Assembly: GCF_027924965.1 (NCBI RefSeq) | Contig: NZ_AP027056.1 | Location: 496,001-560,000 of the forward strand | Source: Limnohabitans sp. TEGF004 | GTDB lineage: Bacteria; Pseudomonadota; Gammaproteobacteria; Burkholderiales; Burkholderiaceae_C | Length of the DNA stretch: 64,000 nt | Direction of reading: 5' to 3' | Part shown: piece by piece, positions 38,154 to 48,300 of the stretch | Numbering within the stretch: position 1 is the stretch's first letter | How the letters are laid out: each line of letters starts with the position of its first letter | Position numbers and translations under genes: made by a program | The notes under the pieces: model-generated | Told to the model about the DNA's origin: nothing | Database searches by the model: none | Seen by the model: only the letters and a program-made list of their open reading frames with translations

Positions 38154-39122
38154 ATGTTGAACACATTTAAAAAACAAATTTTGGTTGCCGCTATGTGCGG
38201 CATAGCAGGTTTGGCGCAAGCCCAAGCGTGGCCCACCAAGACCATCACCATCGTTGTGCCGTTCCCACCGGGTGGCACTACGGACGTACTGGCCCGTGCG
38301 GTATCCACCAAGCTTTCGGCGAATTTGGGTCAGACCGTCATCGTTGAAAACAAGCCCGGTGCAGGTGCCACTTTGGGGGCTGCACAAGTGGCCAAGGCCA
38401 ATGCGGATGGCTACACCTTGCTGATGGGCGCGGTGCACCACACCATTGCCACCAGTGTGTACAAGGGCCTGACCTACAACTTCGACAAAGACTTCGCACC
38501 CATTACTACCGTGGCCTTGGTGCCCAACGTGTTGGTGGTCAATGCCAAGTCGCCTTACAACAGTGTGAAAGACCTCGTCGCCGCAGGTAAGGCCACGCCT
38601 GATAAGTTGGCCTATGGCTCTAACGGCAACGGTACTGCGCAGCACATGATTGGCACACAATTTCAAGTTGTTTCGGGTGCTCAAATTTTGCATGTGCCCT
38701 ACAAAGGCAGCGCGCCGTTGACAACCGACTTGTTGGGTGGTCAAGTAGACATGTCGTTTGACACTGTCACACCTGTGTTGCCCTTCATCAAAGAAGGTAA
38801 GTTGAAACCGTTGGCTGTGACCACTGCCAAGCGTTCTTCCACGTTGCCCAATGTGCCAACGTTGCAAGAGGCGGGTGTGCCTGGCATTGCCATTGGCACA
38901 TGGTTTGGCTTGCTTGCGCCTGCAGCTACCCCTAAAGATGTGGTGACCAAACTCAACGCAGAAGTGGTAAAGATCATCCACACGCCCGAGTTTAAAAAGC
39001 AAATGTTGGACATCGGCGCAGAGCCCATCGGCAACAAGCCAGACGAGATGGCCAAACAAATCAAAGAAGAAACCGAAAAGTTTGCTGGCTTAGTCAAAGC
39101 AGGCAAGGTCACGCTCGACTGA
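38154..39122 (+). CDS. Bug/TctC-type tripartite tricarboxylate transporter binding protein (tartrate cluster)
   Basis: 322 residues from ATG 38154 after AAAGGAGA; signal peptide ends LAQAQA. The mature N-terminus WPTKTITIVVPFPPGGTTDVLARA is the Bug-family signature, and IVENKPGAGATLGA follows. These periplasmic proteins bind carboxylates. It is followed at 31 bp by the tartrate dehydratase genes, so tartrate or a related dicarboxylate is the likely ligand. No TctA/TctB membrane genes are in the window. Confidence 0.94.
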   Translation: MLNTFKKQILVAAMCGIAGLAQAQAWPTKTITIVVPFPPGGTTDVLARAVSTKLSANLGQTVIVENKPGAGATLGAAQVAKANADGYTLLMGAVHHTIATSVYKGLTYNFDKDFAPITTVALVPNVLVVNAKSPYNSVKDLVAAGKATPDKLAYGSNGNGTAQHMIGTQFQVVSGAQILHVPYKGSAPLTTDLLGGQVDMSFDTVTPVLPFIKEGKLKPLAVTTAKRSSTLPNVPTLQEAGVPGIAIGTWFGLLAPAATPKDVVTKLNAEVVKIIHTPEFKKQMLDIGAEPIGNKPDEMAKQIKEETEKFAGLVKAGKVTLD

Positions 39123-39152
39123 GCGCCCACCCATTTACCAAAGGAGTTCCCC

Positions 39153-40052
39153 GTGAACAAAGAAACAGCAGTAGCAGACCTGACCCATGTGATGGCGAAG
39201 TTCACGTCATACATCGGCAAGCGCTTGCCCACCGACGTGACCGAAAAGCTGGGTGAGTTGCGTGAGAAAGAAGTCAACTTCTTGGCCAAAGAGGTGTACG
39301 AGTCCATGCGTCAAAACCAAGACGCCGCCGACAAGTTAGACCGCCCGAGCTGCCAAGACACCGGCGTCATTCAATACTTCCTCACCGCAGGTTCTAACTT
39401 TCCATTGTTGGGTGAGCTGGAAGAAATTTTGTTGGGCGCCACACAAGGCGCTACCAAAGACGGCCCACTGCGCCACAACGCGGTGGAGACCTTTGTCGAG
39501 AAAAACACAGGCACCAACACCGGTTCAAAAATTCCATGGCTCGATTGGGAAATCGTGCCTGGTGACGACAGCGTCATCATCGATGTGTACATGGCAGGTG
39601 GCGGTTGCACCTTGCCGGGTGCCGCCAAAGTGTTGATGCCCGGCCAAGGCTACGAAGGTGTGGCCGAGTTTGTGTTTGACGTCATCACCTCACGCGGTGT
39701 GAATGCGTGCCCACCTTTGTTGGTGGGTGTGGGTGTGTCCACCTCGGCTGAAACGGCGGCACGTTTGTCGAAGAAAGCCATTCTTCGCCCCGTGACCTCG
39801 CGCCACAGCAACGACAACGCCGCCTTGATGGAAGAGCTGTTGACCGATGGTTTGAACGAATTGGGTTTAGGCCCTCAAGGCCTGACGGGTAACAACAGTG
39901 TGATGGGCGTGAACATCGAGTCATCTGCTCGTCACCCATCGACCATTGGTGTGGCGGTGTCCACCGGTTGCTGGGCGCACCGTCGCGGCAAGATCAAGAT
40001 CAATGCCGACATGTCTTACGAAATCATTTCGCACAAAGGATTCACGCTGTGA
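39153..40052 (+). CDS. ttdA: L(+)-tartrate dehydratase / class I fumarase alpha subunit
   Basis: 299 residues. Cluster cysteines expected for the [4Fe-4S] class I hydro-lyases are at C67 (RPSCQDTG), C186 (VNACPP) and C273 (STGCWAHRR). It corresponds to the N-terminal domain of class I fumarases split as a separate subunit, as in TtdA. It dehydrates L-tartrate to oxaloacetate, or fumarate/malate. Preference for tartrate is suggested by the neighbouring Bug protein and LysR regulator, but a fumarase role cannot be excluded. Confidence 0.9.
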   Translation: MNKETAVADLTHVMAKFTSYIGKRLPTDVTEKLGELREKEVNFLAKEVYESMRQNQDAADKLDRPSCQDTGVIQYFLTAGSNFPLLGELEEILLGATQGATKDGPLRHNAVETFVEKNTGTNTGSKIPWLDWEIVPGDDSVIIDVYMAGGGCTLPGAAKVLMPGQGYEGVAEFVFDVITSRGVNACPPLLVGVGVSTSAETAARLSKKAILRPVTSRHSNDNAALMEELLTDGLNELGLGPQGLTGNNSVMGVNIESSARHPSTIGVAVSTGCWAHRRGKIKINADMSYEIISHKGFTL

Positions 40053-40657
40053 AGAAAATTCTCACCACCCCCATCAAAGACGAAGATCTTGAATCGTTGA
40101 ACATCGGTGACGTGGTGTACCTCACAGGTACGCTGGTCACTTGCCGAGATGTGGCGCACCGCCGATTGATTGAGCTGGGCCGCGAGCTGCCCGTCAACTT
40201 AGAAGGCGGTGCGATTTTTCATGCGGGCCCCATCGTGCGCCAAAAAGAAAATGGCGAATACGAAATGGTGTCGATTGGTCCCACCACCAGCATGCGCATG
40301 GAAAAGTTTGAAAAAGAATTCATCAAACGTACCGGCGTCAAACTGATTGTGGGCAAAGGCGGCATGGGCCCTGAAACACAAGCAGGTTGCATGGAGAACA
40401 AAGCCGTGCATGCCATCTTCCCAGGCGGCTGCGCCGTGTTAGCTGCAACACAAGTTGAGAAGATTGAAGCCGCTGAGTGGACGGACCTGGGCATGCCCGA
40501 AACCTTGTGGGTCAACCGCGTGAAAGAGTTTGGCCCCTTGATCATCTCGATTGACACCAAAGGTAAAAACTTGATTGAAGAAAACAAAGCGGTGTTCAAC
40601 GAAAAGAAGAAACCGATTCTTGAGCGCATCAACCAACAAATTCGCTTCATCAAATAA
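40049..40657 (+). CDS. ttdB: L(+)-tartrate dehydratase / class I fumarase beta subunit
   Basis: 202 residues from GTG 40049, which overlaps the ttdA stop (GTGA); the frame is open upstream only as antisense to ttdA coding. [22 protein letters not shown] is the class I fumarase C-terminal domain opening, and [15 protein letters not shown] follows. It forms the heteromeric enzyme with TtdA. A strong terminator follows. Confidence 0.92.
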   Translation: MKKILTTPIKDEDLESLNIGDVVYLTGTLVTCRDVAHRRLIELGRELPVNLEGGAIFHAGPIVRQKENGEYEMVSIGPTTSMRMEKFEKEFIKRTGVKLIVGKGGMGPETQAGCMENKAVHAIFPGGCAVLAATQVEKIEAAEWTDLGMPETLWVNRVKEFGPLIISIDTKGKNLIEENKAVFNEKKKPILERINQQIRFIK

Positions 40658-40675
40658 GCGAATTCACAGCCAAAG

Positions 40676-40701
40676 AAAAATCCACCCTAGGGTGGATTTT
40701 T
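40676..40701. terminator. Bidirectional terminator between ttdB and a Bug gene
   Basis: AAAAATCCACC paired with GGTGGATTTTT around the 4-nt CTAG centre. The A-run and T-run suit termination from both sides, and the flanking genes converge here. Confidence 0.9.
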
Positions 40702-40703
40702 TG

Positions 40704-41708
40704 TTAAACGCCTTCAGGCTTGATCTGCGCCCGTGCAATCACAGGCTTCCAACGCGCTTGTTCGAGTTTGATGAAAGCTTCAAACTCGACACGCGTGTTG
40801 CCTACGGCCAGTGCGGTGTCTTGGCTGAGTTTGTCATTCACGATCTTGCTGCGCGCAGCGGCAATAGCTTCTTTCTCTAACTTGTCGATGTTGGCTTTGG
40901 CCATTTTGCTAGGGGCCATCAGGCCGTACCACTGCGTCATCTCAAAGCCCTTAAAGCCTTGCTCAGCCACGGTGGGCACATCGGGCAACTGAGGCAAACG
41001 TGTGCTGGTGCCCGTGGCAATGCAACGCAGCTTGCCCGCTTTGATGAATTGCAGCAGCGCTGGTGCGCCGACAGCAGCTGCATCTAAGCGGCCCGCCATC
41101 AGGTCGGTCAACATGGGTCCTGTACCGCGGTAGGGCACGTGCAAGATGAAGGTGTCTGACACCATCTTGAGGTATTCAAACGCCAAGTGGCCCGCGCTGC
41201 CGTTGCCTGCAGAGCCGTAGTTGAGTTTGCCTGGGTTGGCTTTGGCGTAAGCCACAAACTCTTTGAGGTTCTTCACGGGCAAGTCTGGGTGCACCACATA
41301 CAAGCTGGGTACTTTAGAAATTAACGTGATGGGCGTGAAGTCTTTCGCTGGGTCATACGACAGCTTAGGAAAGATATAGGGGTTCACAGCCAAGGTGCCA
41401 ATGTGGCCCAAGATGAGGGTGTGCTCGTCGGTCGAGTTGGCCACTTCTTGCATGGCAATGTTGCCAGCCGCGCCGGGTTTGTTGTCCACAAACACGCTTT
41501 GACCGATCGTCTTGCCCATCTCGCCAGCCAAGGCGCGTGCCACGATTTCAGAGCTACCGCCCGGTGCGAAAGGCACAACCAAACGCAAAGGTTTGCTAGG
41601 CCATGCAGCTTGTGCTTGTGAGAAAGTGGGTGACAAAGCCAGCGCAGAAGCTGCGGTGCTGGCCAAGAGTTGGCGACGTGTGAGTGCGGATGTGTCGAAG
41701 TGGTTCAC
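40704..41708 (-). CDS. Bug/TctC-type binding protein with Tat-like signal
   Basis: 334 residues from GTG 41708. The frame is also open from ATG 41768, but that start overlaps the upstream Bug gene by 43 bp. The signal reads TRRQLLASTAASALALS, with a twin-Arg that may direct Tat export. The mature N-terminus WPSKPLRLVVPFAPGGSSEIVARA is the Bug signature. It follows another Bug gene by 17 bp and a GntR gene, and probably shares their regulation. Ligand unknown. Confidence 0.9.
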   Translation of the reverse strand: MNHFDTSALTRRQLLASTAASALALSPTFSQAQAAWPSKPLRLVVPFAPGGSSEIVARALAGEMGKTIGQSVFVDNKPGAAGNIAMQEVANSTDEHTLILGHIGTLAVNPYIFPKLSYDPAKDFTPITLISKVPSLYVVHPDLPVKNLKEFVAYAKANPGKLNYGSAGNGSAGHLAFEYLKMVSDTFILHVPYRGTGPMLTDLMAGRLDAAAVGAPALLQFIKAGKLRCIATGTSTRLPQLPDVPTVAEQGFKGFEMTQWYGLMAPSKMAKANIDKLEKEAIAAARSKIVNDKLSQDTALAVGNTRVEFEAFIKLEQARWKPVIARAQIKPEGV

Positions 41709-41725
41709 TGTTTTCTTTTCAGGGG

Positions 41726-42724
41726 TTATTCGGTGGTGATGCCACGTTCTTTGATCACGCGACTCCACTGGTTGATTTGTTGGTCGATGAATTTCTTGGT
41801 CTCATCGGGTGAACCTTTTTGAATGTCGCCACCCAGTTGTGCCACACGTGCTTTCACCTCGGGTGACTCCAGCGCTTGTTGAAACGCCGCAGCCAGTTTT
41901 GCCACCACAGGTTCGGGGGTGTTGGCAGGTGCGAACACGGCATTCCACTCGTAAATTTCAGCGCCTTTCAAACCTGCTTCTGCCAAGGTGGGTACCTCGG
42001 GCAAGATGGGTGAGCGCTTGGCGGATGTCACCGCCAATGCTTTGAGCTTGCCTGATTGCACGTGTTGCAAGGTCGATGCGAGGTTGCCAAAGAACAAAGG
42101 CACTTGGCCACCAATCACATCATTCAGTGCGGGGCCGCCACCTTTGTAGGGCACGTGCACCATGTCTACCTTGGCTGCCGATTCAAACAAAGCGCCTGCC
42201 AAGTGTTGGGCCGATCCATTGCCCGATGAGGCATACGACACTGCGTCTTTTGTCTTGCGTGCAGCAGCAGTTAACTCGGCAATATTTTTGGCAGGGAAGT
42301 TGGCATTGACCAACACCACGTTGGGGAACAAGGCCACCACACCAATCGGCTTGAAGGCTTTGAGGCTGTCATACGGCAGCTTGGGGTACAGCGCTGGATT
42401 GGCTGAGAAAGAAGACGCATCCAACATCAAGGTGTAGCCATCGGGTGCAGCTTTGGCCACGGCCGATGCGCCAATTTGTCCGCTGGCACCCGGTTTGTTT
42501 TCGATGATGACGGCTTGACCCAGTGCTTCACCCATCTTGGGGGCAATCAAACGCGCCATGGCATCTGCACCACCGCCAGGTGGGTAGGTGACCACCAAGG
42601 TGATAGGTTTGTTCGGGAATGCGCCTTGCGCCATGGCTGCAGGTGCAAACGTGCACAGTGCGAGGGAAGCCAAAGCAAGCACCTTGAGTGCATTGCGGCG
42701 AAGGTGAGGTGTGTGAGGGGTCAT
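41726..42724 (-). CDS. Bug/TctC-type binding protein
   Basis: 332 residues; signal peptide ends PAAMAQ, then FPNKPITLVVTYPPGGGADAMARL and IENKPGASGQIG, the Bug-family core. It is 15 bp after the GntR gene. The two tandem Bug proteins here are not close copies. A carboxylate ligand is expected from the family; the GntR and amidohydrolase context suggests an aromatic or lactone degradation product (inference). Confidence 0.92.
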   Translation of the reverse strand: MTPHTPHLRRNALKVLALASLALCTFAPAAMAQGAFPNKPITLVVTYPPGGGADAMARLIAPKMGEALGQAVIIENKPGASGQIGASAVAKAAPDGYTLMLDASSFSANPALYPKLPYDSLKAFKPIGVVALFPNVVLVNANFPAKNIAELTAAARKTKDAVSYASSGNGSAQHLAGALFESAAKVDMVHVPYKGGGPALNDVIGGQVPLFFGNLASTLQHVQSGKLKALAVTSAKRSPILPEVPTLAEAGLKGAEIYEWNAVFAPANTPEPVVAKLAAAFQQALESPEVKARVAQLGGDIQKGSPDETKKFIDQQINQWSRVIKERGITTE

Positions 42725-42739
42725 CTGTTGTCTCCTGTT

Positions 42740-43495
42740 TTATTGCAACTGTGCGGTGTACTTGAATGAGAAGGCGTCGCCACGCGTGGTGCGCAGTTCA
42801 ACGCAACGTCCGGCCATGTCAAACGCATGGCGTTCCACCAGCACGCAGGGGTGCGCGGGGGCGAGCTTGAGGCGTTTGGCTTGGGTGGCGTTGAGCTGTG
42901 AAAAGCTCAAGCTGTCTTGTGTTTTTTGAATCACCACGCCGCAGCGTTGTTGAAACATGGGGTAGAGCAAGTCGTCCCACGCATCCGTGTCGGAATCCAC
43001 CAACTTGCCAAACAGCGGCAGTGGCAACACGATGGTTTCTAGTAAGCAGGGTTCGTTGCCGATGCTGCGCAGGCGTTCGAGTTGCAGCACCTGCGCTGCT
43101 TTTGCGATGCCAAAAGCATTGGCTTCTTGTGTGGTGGCCGTGCGCAGGCGGCTAGACAAAATGCGTGACTGTGGGGCTTCGCTGCTGGCGTCGTCCACGC
43201 CTCGAAAGCGAAAGAAACGCATCATCGATGCGCCATCCACGCCTTTGGTGACAAAGGTGCCTTTGCCGTGACGGCGTTGCAGCACGCCGTCTTCCACCAG
43301 TAGGGCCAGTGCTTGGCGAATGGTGCCCAGTGCCACACCGTAACTTTGCGCCAAACTGGATTCAGCAGGAATCACCTCGCCTGGCGTCCATTCGCCTTGC
43401 ACGATGCGATCGCGCAAGGCCAGTGCCAATTTGCCATAACGGCTTTGACCAGGTGTGTGAGATAGAAGTGTGGTGTTCATGCGTAAACTAGACAT
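42740..43495 (-). CDS. GntR/HutC-family regulator (UTRA domain)
   Basis: 251 residues from ATG 43495, or 246 from ATG 43480, which would leave the inverted repeats fully upstream. N-terminal winged HTH (PAESSLAQSYGVALGTIRQALALLVEDGVL, GKGTFV) and a C-terminal UTRA effector domain (FSQLNATQAKRLKL ... VLVERHAFD). It is divergent from the amidohydrolase and heads the Bug gene pair; it likely represses both sides through the repeats at 43488-43508. Confidence 0.93.
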   Translation of the reverse strand: MSSLRMNTTLLSHTPGQSRYGKLALALRDRIVQGEWTPGEVIPAESSLAQSYGVALGTIRQALALLVEDGVLQRRHGKGTFVTKGVDGASMMRFFRFRGVDDASSEAPQSRILSSRLRTATTQEANAFGIAKAAQVLQLERLRSIGNEPCLLETIVLPLPLFGKLVDSDTDAWDDLLYPMFQQRCGVVIQKTQDSLSFSQLNATQAKRLKLAPAHPCVLVERHAFDMAGRCVELRTTRGDAFSFKYTAQLQ

Positions 43496-43508
43496 CTAGA
43501 GGACTAGA
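43488..43508. promoter_or_regulatory. Three alternating CTAGA/TCTAG half-sites (GntR operator candidate)
   Basis: CTAGA (43488-43492), TCTAG (43495-43499) and CTAGA (43504-43508) form two overlapping inverted repeats with 2-nt and 4-nt spacers, in the gap between the gntR and amidohydrolase starts. The right repeat reaches the base before the amidohydrolase ATG and covers its GAGGA ribosome-binding site, so a bound dimer could block both. Confidence 0.5.
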
Positions 43509-44327
43509 ATGTACACCATGAATAAAAAACAGTCAAAGAATTGGGTAGACACCCACTTTCATGTGTTTCATGCAGGTGTGGCTGTGAAAGGTGCGCGCTA
43601 CGTGCCGCCATACAACGCCGCGCTGCAAGACTGGATGGCGCTTGCGCAAGGCGTGGGTGTGACACGCGGTGTTTGGGTGCAGCCCAGCTTTTTAGGCGTC
43701 GACAACAGCCTGATGGTGAGCGCCCTCAAAACGCACTCGGATGTTTTGCGTGGTGTGGCTGTGGTGGCTGCCACCGCAGATGTCGAAGTGTTAGAGGCTT
43801 TGCATGCGGTGGGTGTGCGGGGGCTGCGTTTGAATTTGGCAGGCATCTCGCATGACATACCCGAGTGGACACAGGCTGAACCTGTGTGGCACACGATGCG
43901 CCAACTGGGTTGGCATCTTGAAGTGCATACCGATCAAGGCGGCTTACCCAAGGTGTTGGCGCAGTTGCCAACCGACATGCCACTGGTGGTGGATCACATG
44001 GGCAAACCCAACGAAGCACACGCAATGGATGCCAGCGTGGCTGCTTTGATTGCCCGTACGAAACATGTGCCCACCTATGTCAAGCTCAGTGGCGCATACC
44101 GCCTAGGCGGCGTAGATGCTTTAAATCTTGCTCGTATTTGGTTGCACGAACTCGGACCTTCGGCTTTGCTTTGGGGGAGTGATTGGCCTTGCACCAACCA
44201 TGAGCAACTGGCGAGTTACCCGGACTTATTTGCTTCGCTTGAAACCTGGGTTGGCCACGAGCACCTGGACCAAGTGCTGTCACATAACCCACAGCGTTTG
44301 TATTGGTCTGATGCTGTACCGTTGTAG
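43509..44327 (+). CDS. Amidohydrolase family 2 (PDC-lactonase-like)
   Basis: 272 residues from ATG 43509 (GAGGA 5 nt upstream); ATG 43518 is an alternative. Metal/substrate motifs of the amidohydrolase-2 family are in place: DTHFHVF (H16, H18), HTDQGG, VVDHMGKP and GSDWPCTNH, the order found in 2-pyrone-4,6-dicarboxylate lactonase and related lactonases. It is likely a cytoplasmic lactonase or amidohydrolase for a carboxylic compound delivered by the neighbouring Bug proteins. Substrate unknown. Confidence 0.88.
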   Translation: MYTMNKKQSKNWVDTHFHVFHAGVAVKGARYVPPYNAALQDWMALAQGVGVTRGVWVQPSFLGVDNSLMVSALKTHSDVLRGVAVVAATADVEVLEALHAVGVRGLRLNLAGISHDIPEWTQAEPVWHTMRQLGWHLEVHTDQGGLPKVLAQLPTDMPLVVDHMGKPNEAHAMDASVAALIARTKHVPTYVKLSGAYRLGGVDALNLARIWLHELGPSALLWGSDWPCTNHEQLASYPDLFASLETWVGHEHLDQVLSHNPQRLYWSDAVPL

Positions 44328-44358
44328 CATCTGTGCGCATAACACTTGGAGTTGGATG

Positions 44359-45333
44359 ATGAAACGATCGACGTTTTTAATAGCGCTCGCCACCTTGGCC
44401 GCTTCGACTGCATGGGCCGAGCCAACGTATCCCAGCAAGCCAATTCGCATCATCGTGCCGTTCACGCCTGGTGGCAGCCCTGATGTGTTGGCGCGCACCA
44501 TCGGCCAAAAAATTACTGAGAGCACGGGTGCGGCCGTGGTGATTGAAAACGTGCCAGGTGCTGGCGGCACTATCGGTGCGGACCGCGCGTCTAAGGCCGC
44601 CCCCGACGGCTACACCTTGTTGATGGGCCATGTCGGCACTTTGGCTGTTGCACCCTCGGTATATCCCAACTTGCCTTATGACCCTGTGAAGTCTTTTGCC
44701 CCGGTGGCTTGGGTGGCCAAGGTACCTAACGTGTTGGCCATTCATCCATCAGTGCCAGCTAACAACGTGACCGAGTTGGTGAAGTACCTCAAAGCCAATC
44801 CAGGCAAAGTCAATTACGGCTCGGGTGGCAATGGCAGTGCCGCGCATTTGGCGATGGAATATTTCAAACTGTCGACCCAAACCTTTGTGGTGCATGTGCC
44901 CTACAGAGGCACCGCACCGTCGGTGACCGATGCCGTGGCCGGACAAATTCAAATGGTGTTCACGGGTGCGCCCGCGTTGGTTCCGATGGTGAAGGCCGGC
45001 AAGCTGCGTGCCATTGCCGTGTCGAGCCCCAAACGTTTGGATTTATTGCCCGATGTGCCCACGTTGGCTGAGTCAGGCGTGAAAGGTTTGGAGGGGTTCG
45101 AGGCCGACCAATGGTATGGCTTGGTGGCGCCCGCGGGCACTCCTACAGCCGTGGTGCAAAAACTCAACCAAGTCGTCAACGCCAATTTGTCTACGCCTGA
45201 AATGGTGGTCCGACTCAAGACCGAAGGTGCAACGGCAACGCCGACAACGCCCGAGGCGTTTGGCCAACTGATTCAGCGCGAGATCAAGCGTTGGCGACCT
45301 GTGGTGTTGAACGCCAAGATCACGGCGGACTAA
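44359..45333 (+). CDS. Bug/TctC-type binding protein
   Basis: 324 residues from ATG 44359 (TTGGAG 7 nt upstream; ATG 44356 is directly adjacent). Signal peptide ends TAWAE. The Bug motif YPSKPIRIIVPFTPGGSPDVLAR and VIENVPGAGGTIGAD follow. It is 31 bp downstream of the amidohydrolase and probably its transport partner. Its stop codon overlaps the czcA-like stop on the other strand (45330-45333). Confidence 0.93.
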   Translation: MKRSTFLIALATLAASTAWAEPTYPSKPIRIIVPFTPGGSPDVLARTIGQKITESTGAAVVIENVPGAGGTIGADRASKAAPDGYTLLMGHVGTLAVAPSVYPNLPYDPVKSFAPVAWVAKVPNVLAIHPSVPANNVTELVKYLKANPGKVNYGSGGNGSAAHLAMEYFKLSTQTFVVHVPYRGTAPSVTDAVAGQIQMVFTGAPALVPMVKAGKLRAIAVSSPKRLDLLPDVPTLAESGVKGLEGFEADQWYGLVAPAGTPTAVVQKLNQVVNANLSTPEMVVRLKTEGATATPTTPEAFGQLIQREIKRWRPVVLNAKITAD

Positions 45334-48300
45334 GCTGTTGTTTCTTTTTTAGGTGTGGAGAACCACGCCACATACAGGGCTGGCAACACCACCAGCGTCA
45401 GCAGTGTGGCCGTGACCAAGCCACCAATTACCACAATGGCCAAGGGGCGTTGGGTCTCAGACCCAATGTCTCGGCTCAGTGCCATGGGCAGCAAGCCTAG
45501 CGCGGCCAACATGGCGGTCATCAGCACCGTGCGCAGGCGCTGCAGTGCACCTTCTTTCACAGCATCCAGCACGGTGTAGCCTGCATTACGCAGCTGCTGA
45601 AACACCGACAACATCACCACACCATTCAGCACCGCTTGGCCCGACAGCGCGATGAAGCCAATGGCCGCAGACACCGACAGCGGAATGTTGAAAATCCACA
45701 GCGCCACAAAACCGCCAATCAAAGCCAAAGGCACGTTGATCAAAATCAGACCTGCGGTTTTGAACGAGCTGAACGCATCAAACAGCAACACAAAGATCAG
45801 CAAGAGCGAGATGGGCACCACCACGGCTAAGCGTTGCATGGCGCGTTCTTGGTTTTCAAATTCGCCCGACCAGGTGAGTGCGTAGTTGCGGGGGATTTCC
45901 ACCTTCTTGGCCACGGCGTCTTTCATGTCGGCCACGATCGAGCCCATGTCTCGGCCCTTGATGAATATGCCAATCGCCATGGTGCGGCGGCCCGCTTCAC
46001 GTGCGATGTTCATCGCGCCACTGCTTTCGCGAATGGTGGCCACGCTGCTGAGTGGTGTGCTGCCGCCGTTGGGCGTAGGGATCAAGATGCTGTCGAGGTT
46101 GACCATGGCACGTCGCTGTTCAGACAAACGCACCGCCACAGTGAAGCGGCGTTCGCCTTCCCACAGGTTGGTGGTGGCTTTGCCGGCTAACGCGGTTTCA
46201 ATCACGTCTTCAATGTCACCCACGTTCAGGCCAAGTCGTGCGGCGCGTTCACGGTCAATGTCGATCAAGAGCTGAGGCAGTTCACCTTGGCGGTCAATCT
46301 CAGCGCGGTAGACGCCGCGCACATGGCGCACTTCTTTTTCCACCGCCTCGGTGGTGTGGCGCAGCACATCCAAGTCGTCGCCAGAAATCTTGATGACGAT
46401 CTGGCCATCAATTTGCGAAATCGATTCGAGCACGTTGTCGCGAATCGGCTGTGAGAACGTGGGCTGCATGCCGGGCAACACCGACACGGCGTGGTCCATG
46501 TCTTCAATCAGTTGTTCACGCGTCAGGCCTTTGCGCCATTGCTCGGGTGGTTTCACATCTACAAACACCTCGGCCATGCTGATGGTTTTGGGGTCTGTGC
46601 CGTCTTCGGGTTGGCCCGCTTTCGACACGGTGGTGCGCACTTCGGGCACGGTCATCAAAGCCTTGCGCACGTTGTGCAAAGTTTTGGCTGCTTCGTCGTT
46701 CGAGATGCTGGCAGGCAAACGCACGTTCACCCAAATCGTTCCTTCGTTCAACTCAGGCAAAAACTCAGAGCCCAGTTGTGAGGCCACCAACATGGAGAGT
46801 AAGAAGCCCGACACAGCCATGGTCACCACTTTGCGTGGCTGCGCGATAGACCAATTCAAAACAGGTTCGTACACGCGCTTGGCCCAAGCCACCACCGCGT
46901 TGTCGCCGTGGGGAATGCCTTTGCGCAACATCCAATATGCCAACAAAGGCACAAGGGTGAGCGAGAAAATCAGCGAGCCCACCAGCGCGGTGGTGACCGA
47001 CAAAGCCATAGGCTGGAAGATGCGGCCTTCGTGGCGTTGCAGCGCAAAGATAGGAATGTGCGCTGCGATGATGATGAGCATCGAGAACAACGTAGGACGG
47101 CCCACTTCGTTGGTGGCTTCGGTGATGAGGGTGCGACGTTCTTTCTCGTTCATGCCTTCGCCACGTTCGGCCAAGCGGTGCATGATGTTTTCCACCACGA
47201 TCACCGCGCCGTCCACGATGATGCCAAAGTCCATCGCGCCCAAGCTCAGCAAGTTGGCAGGCACGCCCATGATCTTCAGGCCCATGAAGGTGGCCAGCAG
47301 CGACAGCGGAATGACCACCACCACAGCCAACGATGCGCGCATGTTCGACAAGAACAAGTAGAGCACCAGTGCCACCAGCAATGCGCCTTCGACCAAGTTT
47401 TTAAACACGGTGGTGAGGGTCTTGCCCATCAACCAACTGCGGTCATAAAACGGCACGATCTGCACGCCCGCAGGCAACACGCGTGCGTTCAAATCTTCAA
47501 TGCGTTCTTTCACGCCTTTCAACACCACGCTGGGGTTTTCGCCTTTGCGCATGATGATGATGCCGGTCACCACGTCGTCGTCCATGTCCTGACCCACGGT
47601 GCCCAAGCGGGGCACTGCCCCGATGGTGACGTGTGCCACATCGCGCACAAGGATGGGCGTGTTGCCACGCGCAGTCACCACCACGCGACCAATGTCATCG
47701 GCCGAGTGCAGCAAGCCCAAACCACGGATGGCGTATTGCTGTACGCCTTGCGTCACATAGCTGCCGCCTGCGTTGCTGTTGCCACGGCCCAAGGCCTCAG
47801 ACAAGTCTTGCAGCGTGAGCTTGAACTGGCTGAGCTTTTGCAGGTCGGGCTGCACTTCGTATTGTTTGATGAAGCCGCCCATGGCCACCACATCGGCCAC
47901 GCCCGGCACTTGGCGCATGCTGCGCTCCACAGTCCAGTCTTGCAGGGTGCGCAGCTCGGTGGTGCTCAGGCCGTCGCCACGCAGGCGGTAGCGCATGATC
48001 TCACCCACAGGTGTGGCGTTGGGCGCAATTTGCGCTTCCACACCTTCTGGGAGCTGAATGCCGCGCAAGCGTTCGTTCACTTGTTGACGCACCAAGTTGA
48101 CCTCGGCGTTGTCGTTGTACGTGACCACGGTGAACGACAAACCAAACTGCGTGTGCGAGAACACACGAATCGAATTAGGCAAACCCGCCAGCGCCACTTC
48201 GATGGGCAGGGTGACTTGCTTCTCCACCTCTTCAGCCGCACGGCCGGGGTAGAGCGAGATGACCGTCACTTGCGTGTCGGTCACATCAGGAAAAGCTTCG

